Part shown: one piece after another, positions 1 through 8,877 of the stretch
Position numbering within the stretch: position 1 is the stretch's first letter
Layout: each line of letters opens with the position of its first letter
Origin: JABFRJ01 sp031374735
GTDB lineage: Bacteria > Pseudomonadota > Alphaproteobacteria > Rhizobiales > Hyphomicrobiaceae
DNA length: 64,000 bases
NCBI GenBank assembly: GCA_031374735.1
Contig: JANMGQ010000066.1
Span: 1-64,000, forward strand
Direction of reading: 5' to 3'
Made by a program: the position numbers and the translations under genes
The notes under the pieces: model-generated
Told to the model about the DNA's origin: nothing
What the model saw: only the letters and a program-made list of their open reading frames with translations
Databases searched by the model: none

Positions 1-158
1 GCCTCTTTCGGCCGCGTGCCGATGCGGGATCCAGCGCAAAGAGCCCGCGAAGCGGTCTGCATTGGCTGATCTATAATGTGCGCGATGCGCACTCACCCGC
101 TGGATCCCGCATCTGCGCGCGGCCCGAAGGGGCCGCACTTGTGCGGGATGACGAGGTT
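1..158 (-). repeat. Interspersed palindromic repeat, family A, copy 1 (cut by window edge)
   Basis: The reverse complement of this stretch matches 32949-33125 over almost its whole length, including the start AACCTCGTCATCCCGCAC, two oppositely oriented copies of GCTGGATCCCGCATC (minus-strand sense at 21-35, plus-strand sense at 99-113) and the core CGCTTCGCGGG. The two copies lie in opposite orientation about 33 kb apart. The last 20 or so bases of the element are missing because the window begins inside it. It has no coding capacity and no transposase. It behaves like a MITE or REP-type non-autonomous element; that class assignment is inference. Confidence 0.75.
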
Positions 159-174
159 GTACCCCCGCAGTTCA

Positions 175-1698
175 TCACAGCAGGCGGTCGATCGCCTCGG
201 CCGTATCCGCGCGTTCGCGCTCGCCCTGGGTGGCCAGCATGTGGAGGCCGAGCTTCGAGCGGCGCCAAAGGATATCATCGGCTGTGCGGGCCCACTCGTT
301 GGCCTTCATCCAGAGCACCTCGCGCTCGGTCAGGCCTTCTCCGAAGTGGCGCCCCATGCCGGCGAGGTCCTTGGCGTCGCCGATGACGTCTAACGTGCGC
401 GAGCCATGCCGGTGGGCAAGCCGCTGTAGGTGCAAGCGCCCGAAGCGGGAGTAGCGCGTCACGAGATCGTCTAGAAACGCCCGGAAATCGCCATTGGGAA
501 TATCACCCCCTGGCAGCGCGCCCGTGCTGGTCCACGGTTTGCCCATATGCGGCAGGAACGGCTCCAGCTTTTTTAGGGCATCTTCCGCCAGACACCGATA
601 CGTCGTGACCTTGCCGCCGTAGACGGACAAGCGTGCGGGATCATTATGCCCACCATGCAGATCGAGACGATAGTCGCGCGTGACGGCTGACGGGTCATCA
701 TCGCCATCGTTGTAGAGCGGCCGCACACCTGAATAACGCCAAACGACATCGGACGACTTCAGCGGCACCTTGAAGGACTTTTGTGCGAGGTCGAGCAGGT
801 AGCGCTCCTCGTCGCGGCTGATCGAGACCTTGCCCGGATCGCCCTCATAGGCGACATCGGTCGTGCCGATGATGGTGAACTTTTCCTCGAACGGAAGCAC
901 GAAAACCACGCGTTTGTCGGCGTTTTGCATCAGATAGGCAGTCTCGCCCGTACCGGGAATGCGCGGCAGCACGATGTGGCTGCCCATAACGAGGCGGACG
1001 TGTCCGGTAGGTTTGCTGTCGACCACGGCGGCGGTTGAAAGTCCGTCGATCTTATCCGCCCAGGGCCCCGCCGCGTTGACCAGCGCACGCGCCGTGATGA
1101 CGCGTTCGGTGTTGCCTGACAGCAGCGTGACGCGCCAGGCGCGGCCGTCCCTGATGATGCTGGTGACGCGGGTGCCGGTGAGGACGTCCGCGCCTTTCGA
1201 CACGGCTGCTTGCGCATTGAGCAGCACAAGGCGGGAATCGTCGACCCAGCAATCGTAGTATGAAAAGCCTGAGGTGAGAGCGGGCGCGAGCGGCTCGCCC
1301 GCAGGATCTCGCGTGAGATCAACGCTGCGTGAGCCCGGTATCGCTTTGCGCCGGTAGAGGTTGTCGTACATAGCGAGGCCCGCGCGGATCATCCAGCGCG
1401 GGCGCAGGCCCGGAACATGGGGCAGCACGAAGCGCATGGGCCAGATGATGTGGGGGGCCTTGGCCATCAGCACCTCGCGTTCGGCGAGCGCGTGGCGCAC
1501 GAGGCGGAACTCGTAGTGTTCAAGATATCGCAAGCCGCCGTGGATCAGCTTAGAACTCGCCGACGACGTCGCGCTGGCGAGATCGTTCATTTCGGCCAGA
1601 ATGACTTTCAGACCCCGTCCGGCCGCATCACAGGCAATGCCGGCGCCATTGATACCGCCACCGACAATGGCGAGGTCATAGCTTGCAGGTTCAGGCAT
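175..1698 (-). CDS. glpD: Glycerol-3-phosphate dehydrogenase (FAD-dependent, aerobic)
   Basis: 507 aa. Oxidises sn-glycerol 3-phosphate to dihydroxyacetone phosphate at the inner membrane and passes electrons to quinone. The N-terminus carries a Rossmann FAD motif (IVGGGINGAG, about residues 11-20), followed by the GlpD-typical stretch with SSASSKLIHGGLRYLEH; the DAO domain continues through the ASRDEERYLL-like region and ends in the all-helical DAO_C domain (RYSRFGRLHLQRLAHRHG). Length fits the family (about 500 aa). The frame stays open 111 codons further upstream, but that part is Arg-rich and low-complexity, so the ATG at 1698, just before the FAD fold, is chosen. It stands alone, with no glpK or glpR nearby. 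Confidence 0.93.
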   Translation of the reverse strand: MPEPASYDLAIVGGGINGAGIACDAAGRGLKVILAEMNDLASATSSASSKLIHGGLRYLEHYEFRLVRHALAEREVLMAKAPHIIWPMRFVLPHVPGLRPRWMIRAGLAMYDNLYRRKAIPGSRSVDLTRDPAGEPLAPALTSGFSYYDCWVDDSRLVLLNAQAAVSKGADVLTGTRVTSIIRDGRAWRVTLLSGNTERVITARALVNAAGPWADKIDGLSTAAVVDSKPTGHVRLVMGSHIVLPRIPGTGETAYLMQNADKRVVFVLPFEEKFTIIGTTDVAYEGDPGKVSISRDEERYLLDLAQKSFKVPLKSSDVVWRYSGVRPLYNDGDDDPSAVTRDYRLDLHGGHNDPARLSVYGGKVTTYRCLAEDALKKLEPFLPHMGKPWTSTGALPGGDIPNGDFRAFLDDLVTRYSRFGRLHLQRLAHRHGSRTLDVIGDAKDLAGMGRHFGEGLTEREVLWMKANEWARTADDILWRRSKLGLHMLATQGERERADTAEAIDRLL

Positions 1699-2149
1699 CG
1701 GCAGCTCCGGAGCGACGCGGCACGGATAGCACAGTTTGGACGGCGGCGGGCCGTTTCGTTTGTGCGCGGCACGAGCCGCGCTCCAGTGGCCGCTCTGCCC
1801 GCAACGGCCTACTCTTTGGCTAGGAGAGCCCGGGAGTTCGAAGTTGCGCCGCCGGGCTCGTTGGCAATGCCCTCGGCTGCGGACGCGGTTGGATCGGACC
1901 GGGACCGGACGAGATGGGCCAAAGCACGTCGAACGCGCTCGGCAGCGTTCTGCGGCAGCTCTGTCAACTGCGGACATCAGGTTCAGCCAGGCCCCAGGGC
2001 GTCGGCGGTGGGACGTGTCGGGCGTCGCCATTGCGGGAGATGCGCCGCTGGCCGACCGGTGTCATCTGCGCTAGGTCGGTGAAACCTTCTCCCGCCACCT
2101 TGGCCGGCTGACGTCGTGGACGCTGGCCGCTCGACTGCGAACACATCCG
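1699..2149. other. Non-coding gap between divergent glpD and CoA-transferase genes
   Basis: About 450 bases between two divergent starts. Open frames here are Arg/Pro/Ala-rich extensions of glpD or its opposite strand and do not resemble proteins. I see no convincing sigma-70 boxes, RNA gene or repeat, although promoters for both flanking genes must lie here or nearby. Confidence 0.5.
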
Positions 2150-3268
2150 ATGGCAAACGACCTCGAAGGCCTTCTCGTTGTCTCGATCGAGCAAGCGGTG
2201 GCCGCACCCTATTGCGCATCCCGCCTCGCGGATGCGGGCGCGCGTGTGCTGAAAGTCGAGCGACCTGAGGGCGATTTCGCGCGACGCTATGACAAATACG
2301 TCAAGGGGCAGTCGAGCTACTTCGTCTGGCTCAACCGCGGCAAGGAGAGCATCACGCTCGACCTGAAAAGCGCTGACGATCAGCGCGTGCTCGGTCGCAT
2401 GCTCGCCAACGCCGACGTGATGATCCAAAACCTCGCGCCCGGCGCACTCGACCGGCTCGGCTTTGCCTCGGCGAAACTGCGCGAGATGCATCCGCGCCTG
2501 ATTACCTGCGATATCTCCGGTTATGGCGAGGATGGGCCGTATAGCGAGATGAAGGCTTACGACCTGCTGGTACAGGCGGAGACAGGTTTGGCCTCGATCA
2601 CCGGCAGTGCCGATGCGCCGGCACGCGTTGGCGTGTCGGTGTGCGATATCGCGGCCGGTATGTATTCGCACACGGCCATTCTCCAGGCACTTTATGGCCG
2701 TGAGAAAACGGGCACGGGACGCGGCATCAAGGTGTCGCTGTTTTCTGGCATGGCCGACTGGATGAACGTGCCGTATCTGCAGCGCAAATACGGCGGGTTC
2801 TCACAGCCGCGCACCGGCGTGAACCATCCGACGCTGGCGCCCTACGGCCGCTTCACCTGCAAGGATGGCGATATCCTGTTCTCGGTGCAGAATGAGCGCG
2901 AATGGGTGCGGTTGTGCGAGGTGGTGCTGGGCGAGCCACAACTTGCGACGCGGCCCGAGTACGTCGGCCCGAGCGAGCGGCTGAAAAACCGCTCGGCGCT
3001 CGACGCTCATATCGACGCCAACTTCGCCAAGCGGGCGCGGTCCGAGGTGGCCAAGGCGCTGGACGAAGCTGAGATGGCGTTCGGCCTGATCAACGGCATC
3101 GACGGCTTGATTGACCACCCGCAATTGAAGACGATCACCTACGCGACGCCGGAGGGCGAAGTGAGTGTCATTGCGCCCGCGTCTGCCATTGCGGGGGACA
3201 AGCCGACCTACCGGCCAGTGCCGGCCATGGGGCAGCACTCAGCTGCGATCCGTAAGGAGTTTGGGTGA
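2150..3268 (+). CDS. CaiB/BaiF-type (class III) CoA-transferase
   Basis: 372 aa, the normal size for a single-copy family III CoA-transferase. These enzymes move CoA between carboxylic acids through an aspartyl-CoA thioester. The opening stretch (LLVVSIEQAVAAPYCASRLADAG) is the standard family start that binds the CoA adenine region, followed by ARVLKVERPEGDFAR and LNRGKESITLDLKS. The candidate catalytic Asp is in MKAYDLLVQAETG (near residue 142), equivalent to the Asp of formyl-CoA transferase. Later motifs GTGRGIKVSLFSGMADW also fit. It stands alone on the plus strand, so the acid substrate cannot be read from context. A second, unrelated two-domain CoA-transferase lies at 16001-17383. Confidence 0.87.
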   Translation: MANDLEGLLVVSIEQAVAAPYCASRLADAGARVLKVERPEGDFARRYDKYVKGQSSYFVWLNRGKESITLDLKSADDQRVLGRMLANADVMIQNLAPGALDRLGFASAKLREMHPRLITCDISGYGEDGPYSEMKAYDLLVQAETGLASITGSADAPARVGVSVCDIAAGMYSHTAILQALYGREKTGTGRGIKVSLFSGMADWMNVPYLQRKYGGFSQPRTGVNHPTLAPYGRFTCKDGDILFSVQNEREWVRLCEVVLGEPQLATRPEYVGPSERLKNRSALDAHIDANFAKRARSEVAKALDEAEMAFGLINGIDGLIDHPQLKTITYATPEGEVSVIAPASAIAGDKPTYRPVPAMGQHSAAIRKEFG

Positions 3269-3562
3269 AATTTAAACCAAGCGGTCGTCCAAAACAGAGC
3301 GCTGCATACGCTCTGCGTGTGCCGCCAGTCGTTGATCAAGTTCGTCACGGTGCCAATCGGGTGCTGGCACCCGTTCACCCTCATTTTCAAGGGAGCGCCA
3401 CACGTCCTCAAGTAACGTCAGTCGGTCATCGACCGGACGTGTATCTCACACGTGGCGTTCTAAAAGCTTTGCCGTACTGCACTATCACACATTTTGCATG
3501 GATTGACCACGCGAACATCTTACGTGCTGCGACGCTCCACCCTCAACATCGGGATTTAGCCT
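3269..3562. other. Non-coding gap with two small hairpins
   Basis: Lies between the CoA-transferase stop and the 3' end of tRNA-Met. CAGAGCG (3295-3301) pairs with CGCTCTG (3309-3315) over a 7-base loop, soon after the gene, but there is no T-run, so it is only a weak terminator candidate. GGGTGC/GCACCC at 3359-3372 is a second short palindrome. The plus-strand open frame here runs through the tRNA and is not a gene. Confidence 0.4.
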
Positions 3563-3639
3563 TGGTAGCGAGAGGCGGACTTGAACCGCCGACCCCAGGA
3601 TTATGATTCCCGTGCTCTAACCAGCTGAGCTACCCCGCC
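3563..3639 (-). tRNA. tRNA-Met (anticodon CAT), elongator type
   Basis: A full 77-base cloverleaf on the minus strand. The acceptor GGCGGGG pairs with TCTCGCT with G-U pairs allowed; the D arm is GCTC...GAGC. The anticodon stem CGGGA/TCCTG encloses the loop ATCATAA, giving anticodon CAT. The T arm is GGCGG-TTCAAGT-CCGCC, with discriminator A and a genome-encoded CCA. The first base is a pairing G and the D-loop is of elongator type, so this is the elongator and not the initiator tRNA. It is transcribed away from the CoA-transferase. Confidence 0.95.
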
Positions 3640-3681
3640 AGGACCAAGGTGATGCGTACGTATGTCCAGGTGGCCAGACTG

Positions 3682-4890
3682 TCAAGGCCGCCGCAGCCAT
3701 TGCAGCGCGCCTTCGGCCGCCGCTCGACCTGTGGCGAGGCAGGCTGTGAGCAGATAGCCGCCTGTCGGGGCGGACCAGTCCAGCATTTCACCCGCCACAA
3801 ACGCGCCTGGTCGCGCCTTTAACATCCAGTGCTCGTCGAGACCGTCAAAAGCCACGCCACCTGCCGTCGAAATGGCCCGCGACATGCCGGCGAAGCCTGT
3901 GACGGTGAGCGGCACGGCCTTGATGCGGGCGGCAAGCGTCAGCGGATCGCGCGGCAGGGGCCCAGCTTCGCGCAACACGGCGACAGCCGCCGGTGACAGG
4001 CCCGCGCGGCGTAGCGTGTTGGCAAGCGATTGCTTGGCGGGCGCCGTCAGTCTGGCGGCGAGGGCGTCGGCGGTCAGATCTGGCCGCAGATCAATGACGA
4101 TCGACAACGGGCCACTCGCGGCAAGTGCCGCGCGGATGGCGTCACTCGCGGCATAGAGGGCGCCGCCTTCAAGGCCGTCGCGTGTGATGAGCGCTTCGCC
4201 GCGCACGCGCGTGTCGCCGACGATTACGGCGATGCGCTTCAATGGTGCGCCTGAAAACCGCGACTGCACGATGTCGGACCAAACAATCTGCACACCGGCG
4301 TTGGCCGGTGCGAGCGCCGTCACCGACACCCCATCACGCTCGAGCACCGGCACCCACGCGCCATCTGACCCAAGCCGCGGCCAACTGGCCCCGCCGAGCG
4401 CCAGCACTACGGCGTCGAACCGCTCGTGGGACTCGGCCCCTGCATGGGACAGGCGCACTTCGCCCGCCTGAGTGAAGCCAAGCCACTGCGTGTTGAGCCG
4501 CAGCGTCACGCCGTATGCAGCAAGCCGCGCGAGCCAGGCGCGCAACAGTGGCGAGGCCTTCATGGCCTTTGGGAACACACGACCTGAACTGCCGACGAAC
4601 GTCTCTTGGCTGAGCCCATTGGCCCACGCTGTAACAGCCGTGCCCGGACATGCATCCAGCGCCTGTTGCAAATGCGGCGGGACCGTCCCGTAGCGCGTGA
4701 GCAAGCGCGCATGTTCCTCGCTGTGCGTGAGGTTCAAGCCGCCACGGCCGGCGAGCAGAAACTTGCGCGCAGGGGCTGCCATGCGCTCCACAATGACAAC
4801 GCGCGCGCCCTCGGCCGACAGCACCTGTGCCGCCATCAAACCGGCAGGCCCTGAGCCGATGACGGCGACTGTCTTGCCTGTGACGGGCAT
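3682..4890 (-). CDS. BaiN/HI0933-like NAD(P)/FAD-dependent oxidoreductase
   Basis: 402 aa. A two-dinucleotide-binding flavoprotein with an N-terminal Rossmann motif (VAVIGSGPAGLMAAQ, residues 6-20) and the family hallmark KFLLAGRGGLNLTHSE just after, then ALGGASWPRLGSDG in the middle and the C-terminal FAD loop GGVAFDGLD...GLFVAGE-like (PGAFVAGEMLDWSAPTGGYLLTAC). It belongs to the HI0933/BaiN group with uncertain substrates. ATG at 4890 lies 3 bases after the stop of the aminotransferase upstream (4894-4896); a GTG at 4893 is possible. The two genes are therefore very likely co-transcribed. Physiological role not predicted. Confidence 0.85.
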   Translation of the reverse strand: MPVTGKTVAVIGSGPAGLMAAQVLSAEGARVVIVERMAAPARKFLLAGRGGLNLTHSEEHARLLTRYGTVPPHLQQALDACPGTAVTAWANGLSQETFVGSSGRVFPKAMKASPLLRAWLARLAAYGVTLRLNTQWLGFTQAGEVRLSHAGAESHERFDAVVLALGGASWPRLGSDGAWVPVLERDGVSVTALAPANAGVQIVWSDIVQSRFSGAPLKRIAVIVGDTRVRGEALITRDGLEGGALYAASDAIRAALAASGPLSIVIDLRPDLTADALAARLTAPAKQSLANTLRRAGLSPAAVAVLREAGPLPRDPLTLAARIKAVPLTVTGFAGMSRAISTAGGVAFDGLDEHWMLKARPGAFVAGEMLDWSAPTGGYLLTACLATGRAAAEGALQWLRRP

Positions 4891-4893
4891 CAC

Positions 4894-5997
4894 TTATCGT
4901 GCCGCCTCGGCCAAGGCCTGTGGGAGGGCTTCGGCAAAGATCGCCAGATCTGCCTCGGTCCCGGCCGACACGCGGATGCAGCGGTTGAGCGGCGCAACGC
5001 CGGGCATGCGCACGAACACATCACGCGCGATCAATCCATCCAGCACGCGCTTGGCGAAGGCGCTGTCGCGTTTGCAGTCGATGGCGACGAAGTTGGTTGC
5101 GGATGGCAGTGGTTCGAGGTCGTGCTTGCGCGCGATGGCGCCGATCGACTCGCGCGCAGCATGCACCTTCGCCTTCACGCCGGCGAGATAGGCATCATCG
5201 GCCCACGCCGCAAGCGCGCCAGCCTGGGCAATGCGGTTGACCGAGAAGTGGTTGCGGATCTTGTCGAAGGAGCGGATTGTCGTGGCTTCGCCGAGCGCGT
5301 AGGCGATGCGCGCGCCAGCCATGCCGTAGGCCTTCGAGAAGGTGCGATAGCGGATCACCTTCGGGTTCGACATGTCGAGCGGCGGCGTTGTGCCCGGCGG
5401 CGCGAACTCGAAGTAGGCCTCGTCCAGCACCAACACCGTGCCATCGGGAATGGCGTCGATCAGGCGCTGCACATCGGCGGCGGGCCACCAGGAGCCCATG
5501 GGATTATCGGGATTGGCGAAGTAGGCGAGCTTTGGCCGCTCGCGATTGACGGCCTCGATCAGCGACGCAGGGTCTTCACGATCGTTCACATAGGGGACGG
5601 TGACGAGACGCCCGCCATAGCCCGTGACGTGGAAATTGAAGGTCGGATAAGCCCCGAGCGAGGTGACGACGGCGTCGCCGGGCTCGACGTATTGGCGCAC
5701 GGTATAGCCGAACAGACTGTCTATGCCCTCGCCGATGGTGACGTTTTGCGGCGTGAGACCGAGCTTCGCCGCAATGGCACCGCGCAAATCGTGGTTCTCA
5801 GGATCGCAATACATCCAGCTGTCGGCGGCGGCCTGTTGCATGGCTGCGATCGCCCTCGGGCTCGGGCCGAACACGCTCTCGTTGGCCCCGATGCGCGCAC
5901 GGAAGGCGCGGCCGCGTGCGCGCTCCTGCGCCTCCGGCCCGACGAAGGGGACGGTGGCGGGCAAAGCGGCAACGATGCGGGTCGGACGGTTCGGCAT
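4894..5997 (-). CDS. Histidinol-phosphate-aminotransferase-like PLP enzyme
   Basis: 367 aa, fold-type I class II aminotransferase similar to HisC. Visible features: IGANESVFGPSPRAIAAMQ near the N-terminus, DLRGAIAAKLG, FANPDNPMGSWWP (substrate/PLP loop), LVLDEAYFEF with the PLP-binding Asp and Tyr, and RTFSKAYGMAGARIAYALG with the Schiff-base Lys. It is not next to other his genes, so it may act on histidinol phosphate, aromatic amino acids or another amine. The frame extends 33 codons upstream of MPNRPTR, but that extension is low complexity and the family starts near here. It leads into the BaiN-like gene with almost no spacer. Confidence 0.85.
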   Translation of the reverse strand: MPNRPTRIVAALPATVPFVGPEAQERARGRAFRARIGANESVFGPSPRAIAAMQQAAADSWMYCDPENHDLRGAIAAKLGLTPQNVTIGEGIDSLFGYTVRQYVEPGDAVVTSLGAYPTFNFHVTGYGGRLVTVPYVNDREDPASLIEAVNRERPKLAYFANPDNPMGSWWPAADVQRLIDAIPDGTVLVLDEAYFEFAPPGTTPPLDMSNPKVIRYRTFSKAYGMAGARIAYALGEATTIRSFDKIRNHFSVNRIAQAGALAAWADDAYLAGVKAKVHAARESIGAIARKHDLEPLPSATNFVAIDCKRDSAFAKRVLDGLIARDVFVRMPGVAPLNRCIRVSAGTEADLAIFAEALPQALAEAAR

Positions 5998-6190
5998 GGC
6001 GGTCGGGGCTTGGCTTGGAACAGGACTGGCGCAGCGATAGACGCAGCGCAGCGGCAGGGCAATCGCGAAGGTGCGTGGCGGCAAGCGGCGGTACATTCCC
6101 CGTTAGAAGTATGCCGGTCGCGTTGCACAGCCCCTCACACACCGTTATGGGAGGAGCGGTTTTAATCACCGTATGCACGCCGGAGACGTC

Positions 6191-7354
6191 ATGAGCACCA
6201 CTGGCAGCACAGGCATGGCGCCAAAGGGCCAATCGGAGACGGGCGACCCGCTGTTGCTGACGCCGGGACCGTTAACCACCTCGAAGCGCGTCAAAGAGGT
6301 GATGGTGCACGACTGGGGTTCGCGCGACGCCGCCTTCCTGACCATCAACAAGACTGTGCTGGGCCGCCTGCCGGAGATTGCGCACGGGGAGGGCCGCTTC
6401 GTCACGGTGCCGGTGCAGGGCTCGGGCACCTATGCGGTCGAGGGCATGCTGACGACGTTCGTGCCGCCCAAGGGCAAGTGCCTGGTGCTGATCAACGGCG
6501 CCTATGGCCATCGCGCCAAGAAGATCCTCGACATCGCCAAGCGCGCGACCATCGTGCACGAGACGCCGGAAGACACGCCGCCGGACCTTAAGAAGCTCGA
6601 CGCGATCCTTGAGGGCCACAAGGACATCACGCATGTGTTCGCCGTGCAGTGTGAGACCACGAGCGGCATCCTCAACCCGATCCCCGAGATCGCCAAGCTG
6701 GTCGAGAGCCATGGTCGCCGCCTGCTGATTGATGCCATGAGCGCCTTTGGCGCGCTGCCGCTCGACACGCGCAAGGTGAAGTGCGATGCGATCGCGGCCT
6801 CGTCGAACAAGTGCATCGAAGGCATTCCTGGCCTCGGCTTTGTCCTGGCGCGGAAGTCAGCGCTCGACGAGACCAAGGGCAACGCGACGACACTGGTCCT
6901 CGATCTTTACGAGCAAGCCGACGCCTTCGCCAAGACCGGCCAATACCGGTTCACGCCGCCGATCCATGTCATCGTGTCGTTCCATCAGGCGCTGGAGGAG
7001 TTCTTCGCCGAAGGCGGTCAACCCGGACGCGGTAAGCGCTATGCCGACAACGGCCGCATCCTGACCGAGGGCATGCAGGCTTTGGGCTTCAAGCCATTGC
7101 TGCCACCCAACTTGCAGGCGCCAATCATCTACACGTTCCATATGCCGAAAACACCCGACTTCGCCTTCCAGCGCTTTTACGACGCCCTGAAGGATCGCGG
7201 TTATGTGATCTACCCGGGCAAGCTGACGGTCGCGAATAGTTTCCGCGTCGGCTGCATCGGTCGCATCGGCGCTAGCGAGATGCGCGGCTTCCTTGCCAAT
7301 GTCGCCGAGGTTTTGCGCGATATGGGGCTGACACAGCAGCAGCTGGCCGCGTGA
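6191..7354 (+). CDS. phnW: 2-aminoethylphosphonate--pyruvate transaminase-like aminotransferase
   Basis: 387 aa. PhnW transfers the amino group of 2-aminoethylphosphonate to pyruvate, giving phosphonoacetaldehyde and alanine. The start LLLTPGPLTTSKRVK followed by VMVHDWGSRDAAF is very close to PhnW; VPVQGSGTYAVEGML, CETTSGILNPI, LLIDAMSAFGALP (PLP Asp) and ASSNKCIEGIPGLGF (PLP Lys) follow in order. No phnX, phnA or C-P lyase gene is adjacent, so related substrates (serine, alanine-glyoxylate type) remain possible. GGAGA at 6182-6186 supports the ATG at 6191 over the one at 6173. It is divergent from the HisC-like gene. A PhnZ-like oxygenase lies 24 kb away. Confidence 0.82.
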   Translation: MSTTGSTGMAPKGQSETGDPLLLTPGPLTTSKRVKEVMVHDWGSRDAAFLTINKTVLGRLPEIAHGEGRFVTVPVQGSGTYAVEGMLTTFVPPKGKCLVLINGAYGHRAKKILDIAKRATIVHETPEDTPPDLKKLDAILEGHKDITHVFAVQCETTSGILNPIPEIAKLVESHGRRLLIDAMSAFGALPLDTRKVKCDAIAASSNKCIEGIPGLGFVLARKSALDETKGNATTLVLDLYEQADAFAKTGQYRFTPPIHVIVSFHQALEEFFAEGGQPGRGKRYADNGRILTEGMQALGFKPLLPPNLQAPIIYTFHMPKTPDFAFQRFYDALKDRGYVIYPGKLTVANSFRVGCIGRIGASEMRGFLANVAEVLRDMGLTQQQLAA

Positions 7355-7360
7355 TTGTGC

Positions 7361-7900
7361 TTACGCGTTGAGCCTGACGCGCCATGCTTTGACAGAGCGC
7401 GCGAGCCCAGCGCGGCGCAGCCTTTCGAGATGGGCGTCGATATCAACGGCCCCGTTTGGGCTCAAGGCCGCGACCGTGCTTTCAGGCTCGCGCTCCAACA
7501 GCTGCTTCAATACCGCGTCAGCGGGCATGGCACTGACACCAAACGCCGCAAGAGTTCGCTTTGGAAAGTCGCGCAGGTTTGACGTGACGATGGCAGATGC
7601 GCCCGATTGAACGGCGGCTGCGAGGACGTGTCGATCATTGCAGTCGGGCAACACCAGCGTCTCGATCAACGCTGTGTCGACCGTGATGCAGGTCCAGTTC
7701 CGCGCGTGTTGTAGCGCGCGGCCGCGTGCTTCGATTGCGGGTTGGTCGATCTCGGGTCGATTGCGGCCAAGGGCGAGAGCCCATTCTTCATGCAGCCGAT
7801 CGGACCAGATTACGGCCAGCAGGTCTGCTGCAGCCAACGCCACGAATACGTCCGTCACCGTCTCGGAATAGAGCACATTGGCATCGAGAACGACGTGCAT
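7361..7900 (-). CDS. PIN-domain protein, orphan VapC-like putative ribonuclease
   Basis: 179 aa from MHVVLDANVLYSE (a start at 7927 adds 9 residues). PIN domains are Mg-dependent RNases, often VapC-type toxins. The first acidic residue is in VLDANVLY (residue 5), followed by a conserved acidic stretch (WALALGRNRPE), DCNDRHVLAAAVQSG and the end of the fold TSNLRDFP. The 40-residue C-terminal tail is longer than in classical 130-aa VapC. The neighbour on its 5' side is a divergent gene at 8024, so no antitoxin can sit in the usual upstream position, and the downstream side is convergent with phnW (7 bases apart). Confidence 0.8.
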   Translation of the reverse strand: MHVVLDANVLYSETVTDVFVALAAADLLAVIWSDRLHEEWALALGRNRPEIDQPAIEARGRALQHARNWTCITVDTALIETLVLPDCNDRHVLAAAVQSGASAIVTSNLRDFPKRTLAAFGVSAMPADAVLKQLLEREPESTVAALSPNGAVDIDAHLERLRRAGLARSVKAWRVRLNA

Positions 7901-8023
7901 GTCGGCAAAGCCTGTGATGGACGCCACCGCGACAGCCGGTCATAGCCTGCTCTCCCTGGCCCAGCATGTCGATCTCGCCTAGAGAGGCTGGCCAATTCCC
8001 CCGCGCAAGACCTCGGCCCCGAC

Positions 8024-8779
8024 ATGCACCTGCTGCTCATCAATCCCAACACGACCGTTGCGATCACCGATCTGGTGCAAGCTGCAGCCCTCACCGTGGC
8101 AGCTCCGGGCACGACATTCAAAGCTGCAACCGGTCGCTTCGGCGCACGCTACATTACCACACGTGCCGCCTCGGCCATCGCCGCGCACGCCGCACTCGAT
8201 GCCTATGCCGAACATGGCAAGTCAGCCGATGGCGTGATCCTCGCGTGCTTTGGCGATCCTGGACTTGCAGGGCTGAAAGAGCTTTGCCCCTGCCCAGTCG
8301 TTGGCATGGCAGAAGCCGCCTGCCACATGGCAGCACCGCTTGGCCGGCGGTTTGCCATCGTCACCGGCGGGGAGCGCTGGGGACCGATGCTGGAGGAGTT
8401 CGTTGCCAGCATAGGGCTTGCAGATAAACTGGCGTGTGTCACAGCCGTTGCGCCCAGCGGCGGCGACATCGCGCGTGATCCCGAGGCCGCTTACGGCCTG
8501 CTGGCCGAGGCCTGCAATGCGTGCGTCGCAACCCACGGCGCCGAGGCCATCATTCTGGGTGGCGCCGGACTTGCCGGGATCGCGAGCAAGATCGCCGCAC
8601 GTGTGCCAGTGCCGCTCGTCGATGGCGTGACGGCTGCCGTCAAAACGGCGGAGGCACTCGTGACGATGGCTGCCATGAAAGCGCGGGCTGGCTCATATGC
8701 AGCAACGCCAGTGGTTGATACGGTTGGCCTGTCCCCAAGCCTTGCGGCCATGCTGACGGATCGGGCGCGAGCGGGTTAA
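8024..8779 (+). CDS. Asp/Glu/hydantoin racemase-family protein
   Basis: 251 aa. Begins with the family signature MHLLLINPNTT; the first catalytic cysteine is in ILACFGDPGL (near residue 75). In this two-base racemase family the second cysteine usually sits in an LGCAGM-type loop; here the matching segment is IILGGAGLAGI, with Gly instead of Cys. The protein may therefore not racemise by the usual two-cysteine mechanism and might be a relative such as a maleate isomerase or decarboxylase, or simply a divergent member. The next gene downstream is an alpha/beta hydrolase on the same strand 98 bases later. Confidence 0.83.
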   Translation: MHLLLINPNTTVAITDLVQAAALTVAAPGTTFKAATGRFGARYITTRAASAIAAHAALDAYAEHGKSADGVILACFGDPGLAGLKELCPCPVVGMAEAACHMAAPLGRRFAIVTGGERWGPMLEEFVASIGLADKLACVTAVAPSGGDIARDPEAAYGLLAEACNACVATHGAEAIILGGAGLAGIASKIAARVPVPLVDGVTAAVKTAEALVTMAAMKARAGSYAATPVVDTVGLSPSLAAMLTDRARAG

Positions 8780-8877
8780 GCGGCGCGTGCATACAACTTC
8801 ATAGCAAGCGCGCTCGCAGACGTTTGCTAGCCGCGCCTTTTCGACAGCCACGTCGTTCAACCCGGAAGATCGCGCCC

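Noticed and set aside
175..2031. N-terminal extension of glpD by 111 codons
   Set aside because: The extension is Arg-rich and unrelated to GlpD; the FAD domain begins at the ATG at 1698.
3359..3372. GGGTGC/GCACCC palindrome as a terminator
   Set aside because: Too short, loop of two bases and no T-run; likely chance.
3265..3606. Plus-strand ORF spanning the tRNA-Met region
   Set aside because: Runs through a complete tRNA on the opposite strand and has no protein-like features.
5122..6165. Plus-strand 347-codon open frame
   Set aside because: Lies antisense to the HisC-like gene, whose motifs are clear; no recognisable motifs on this strand.
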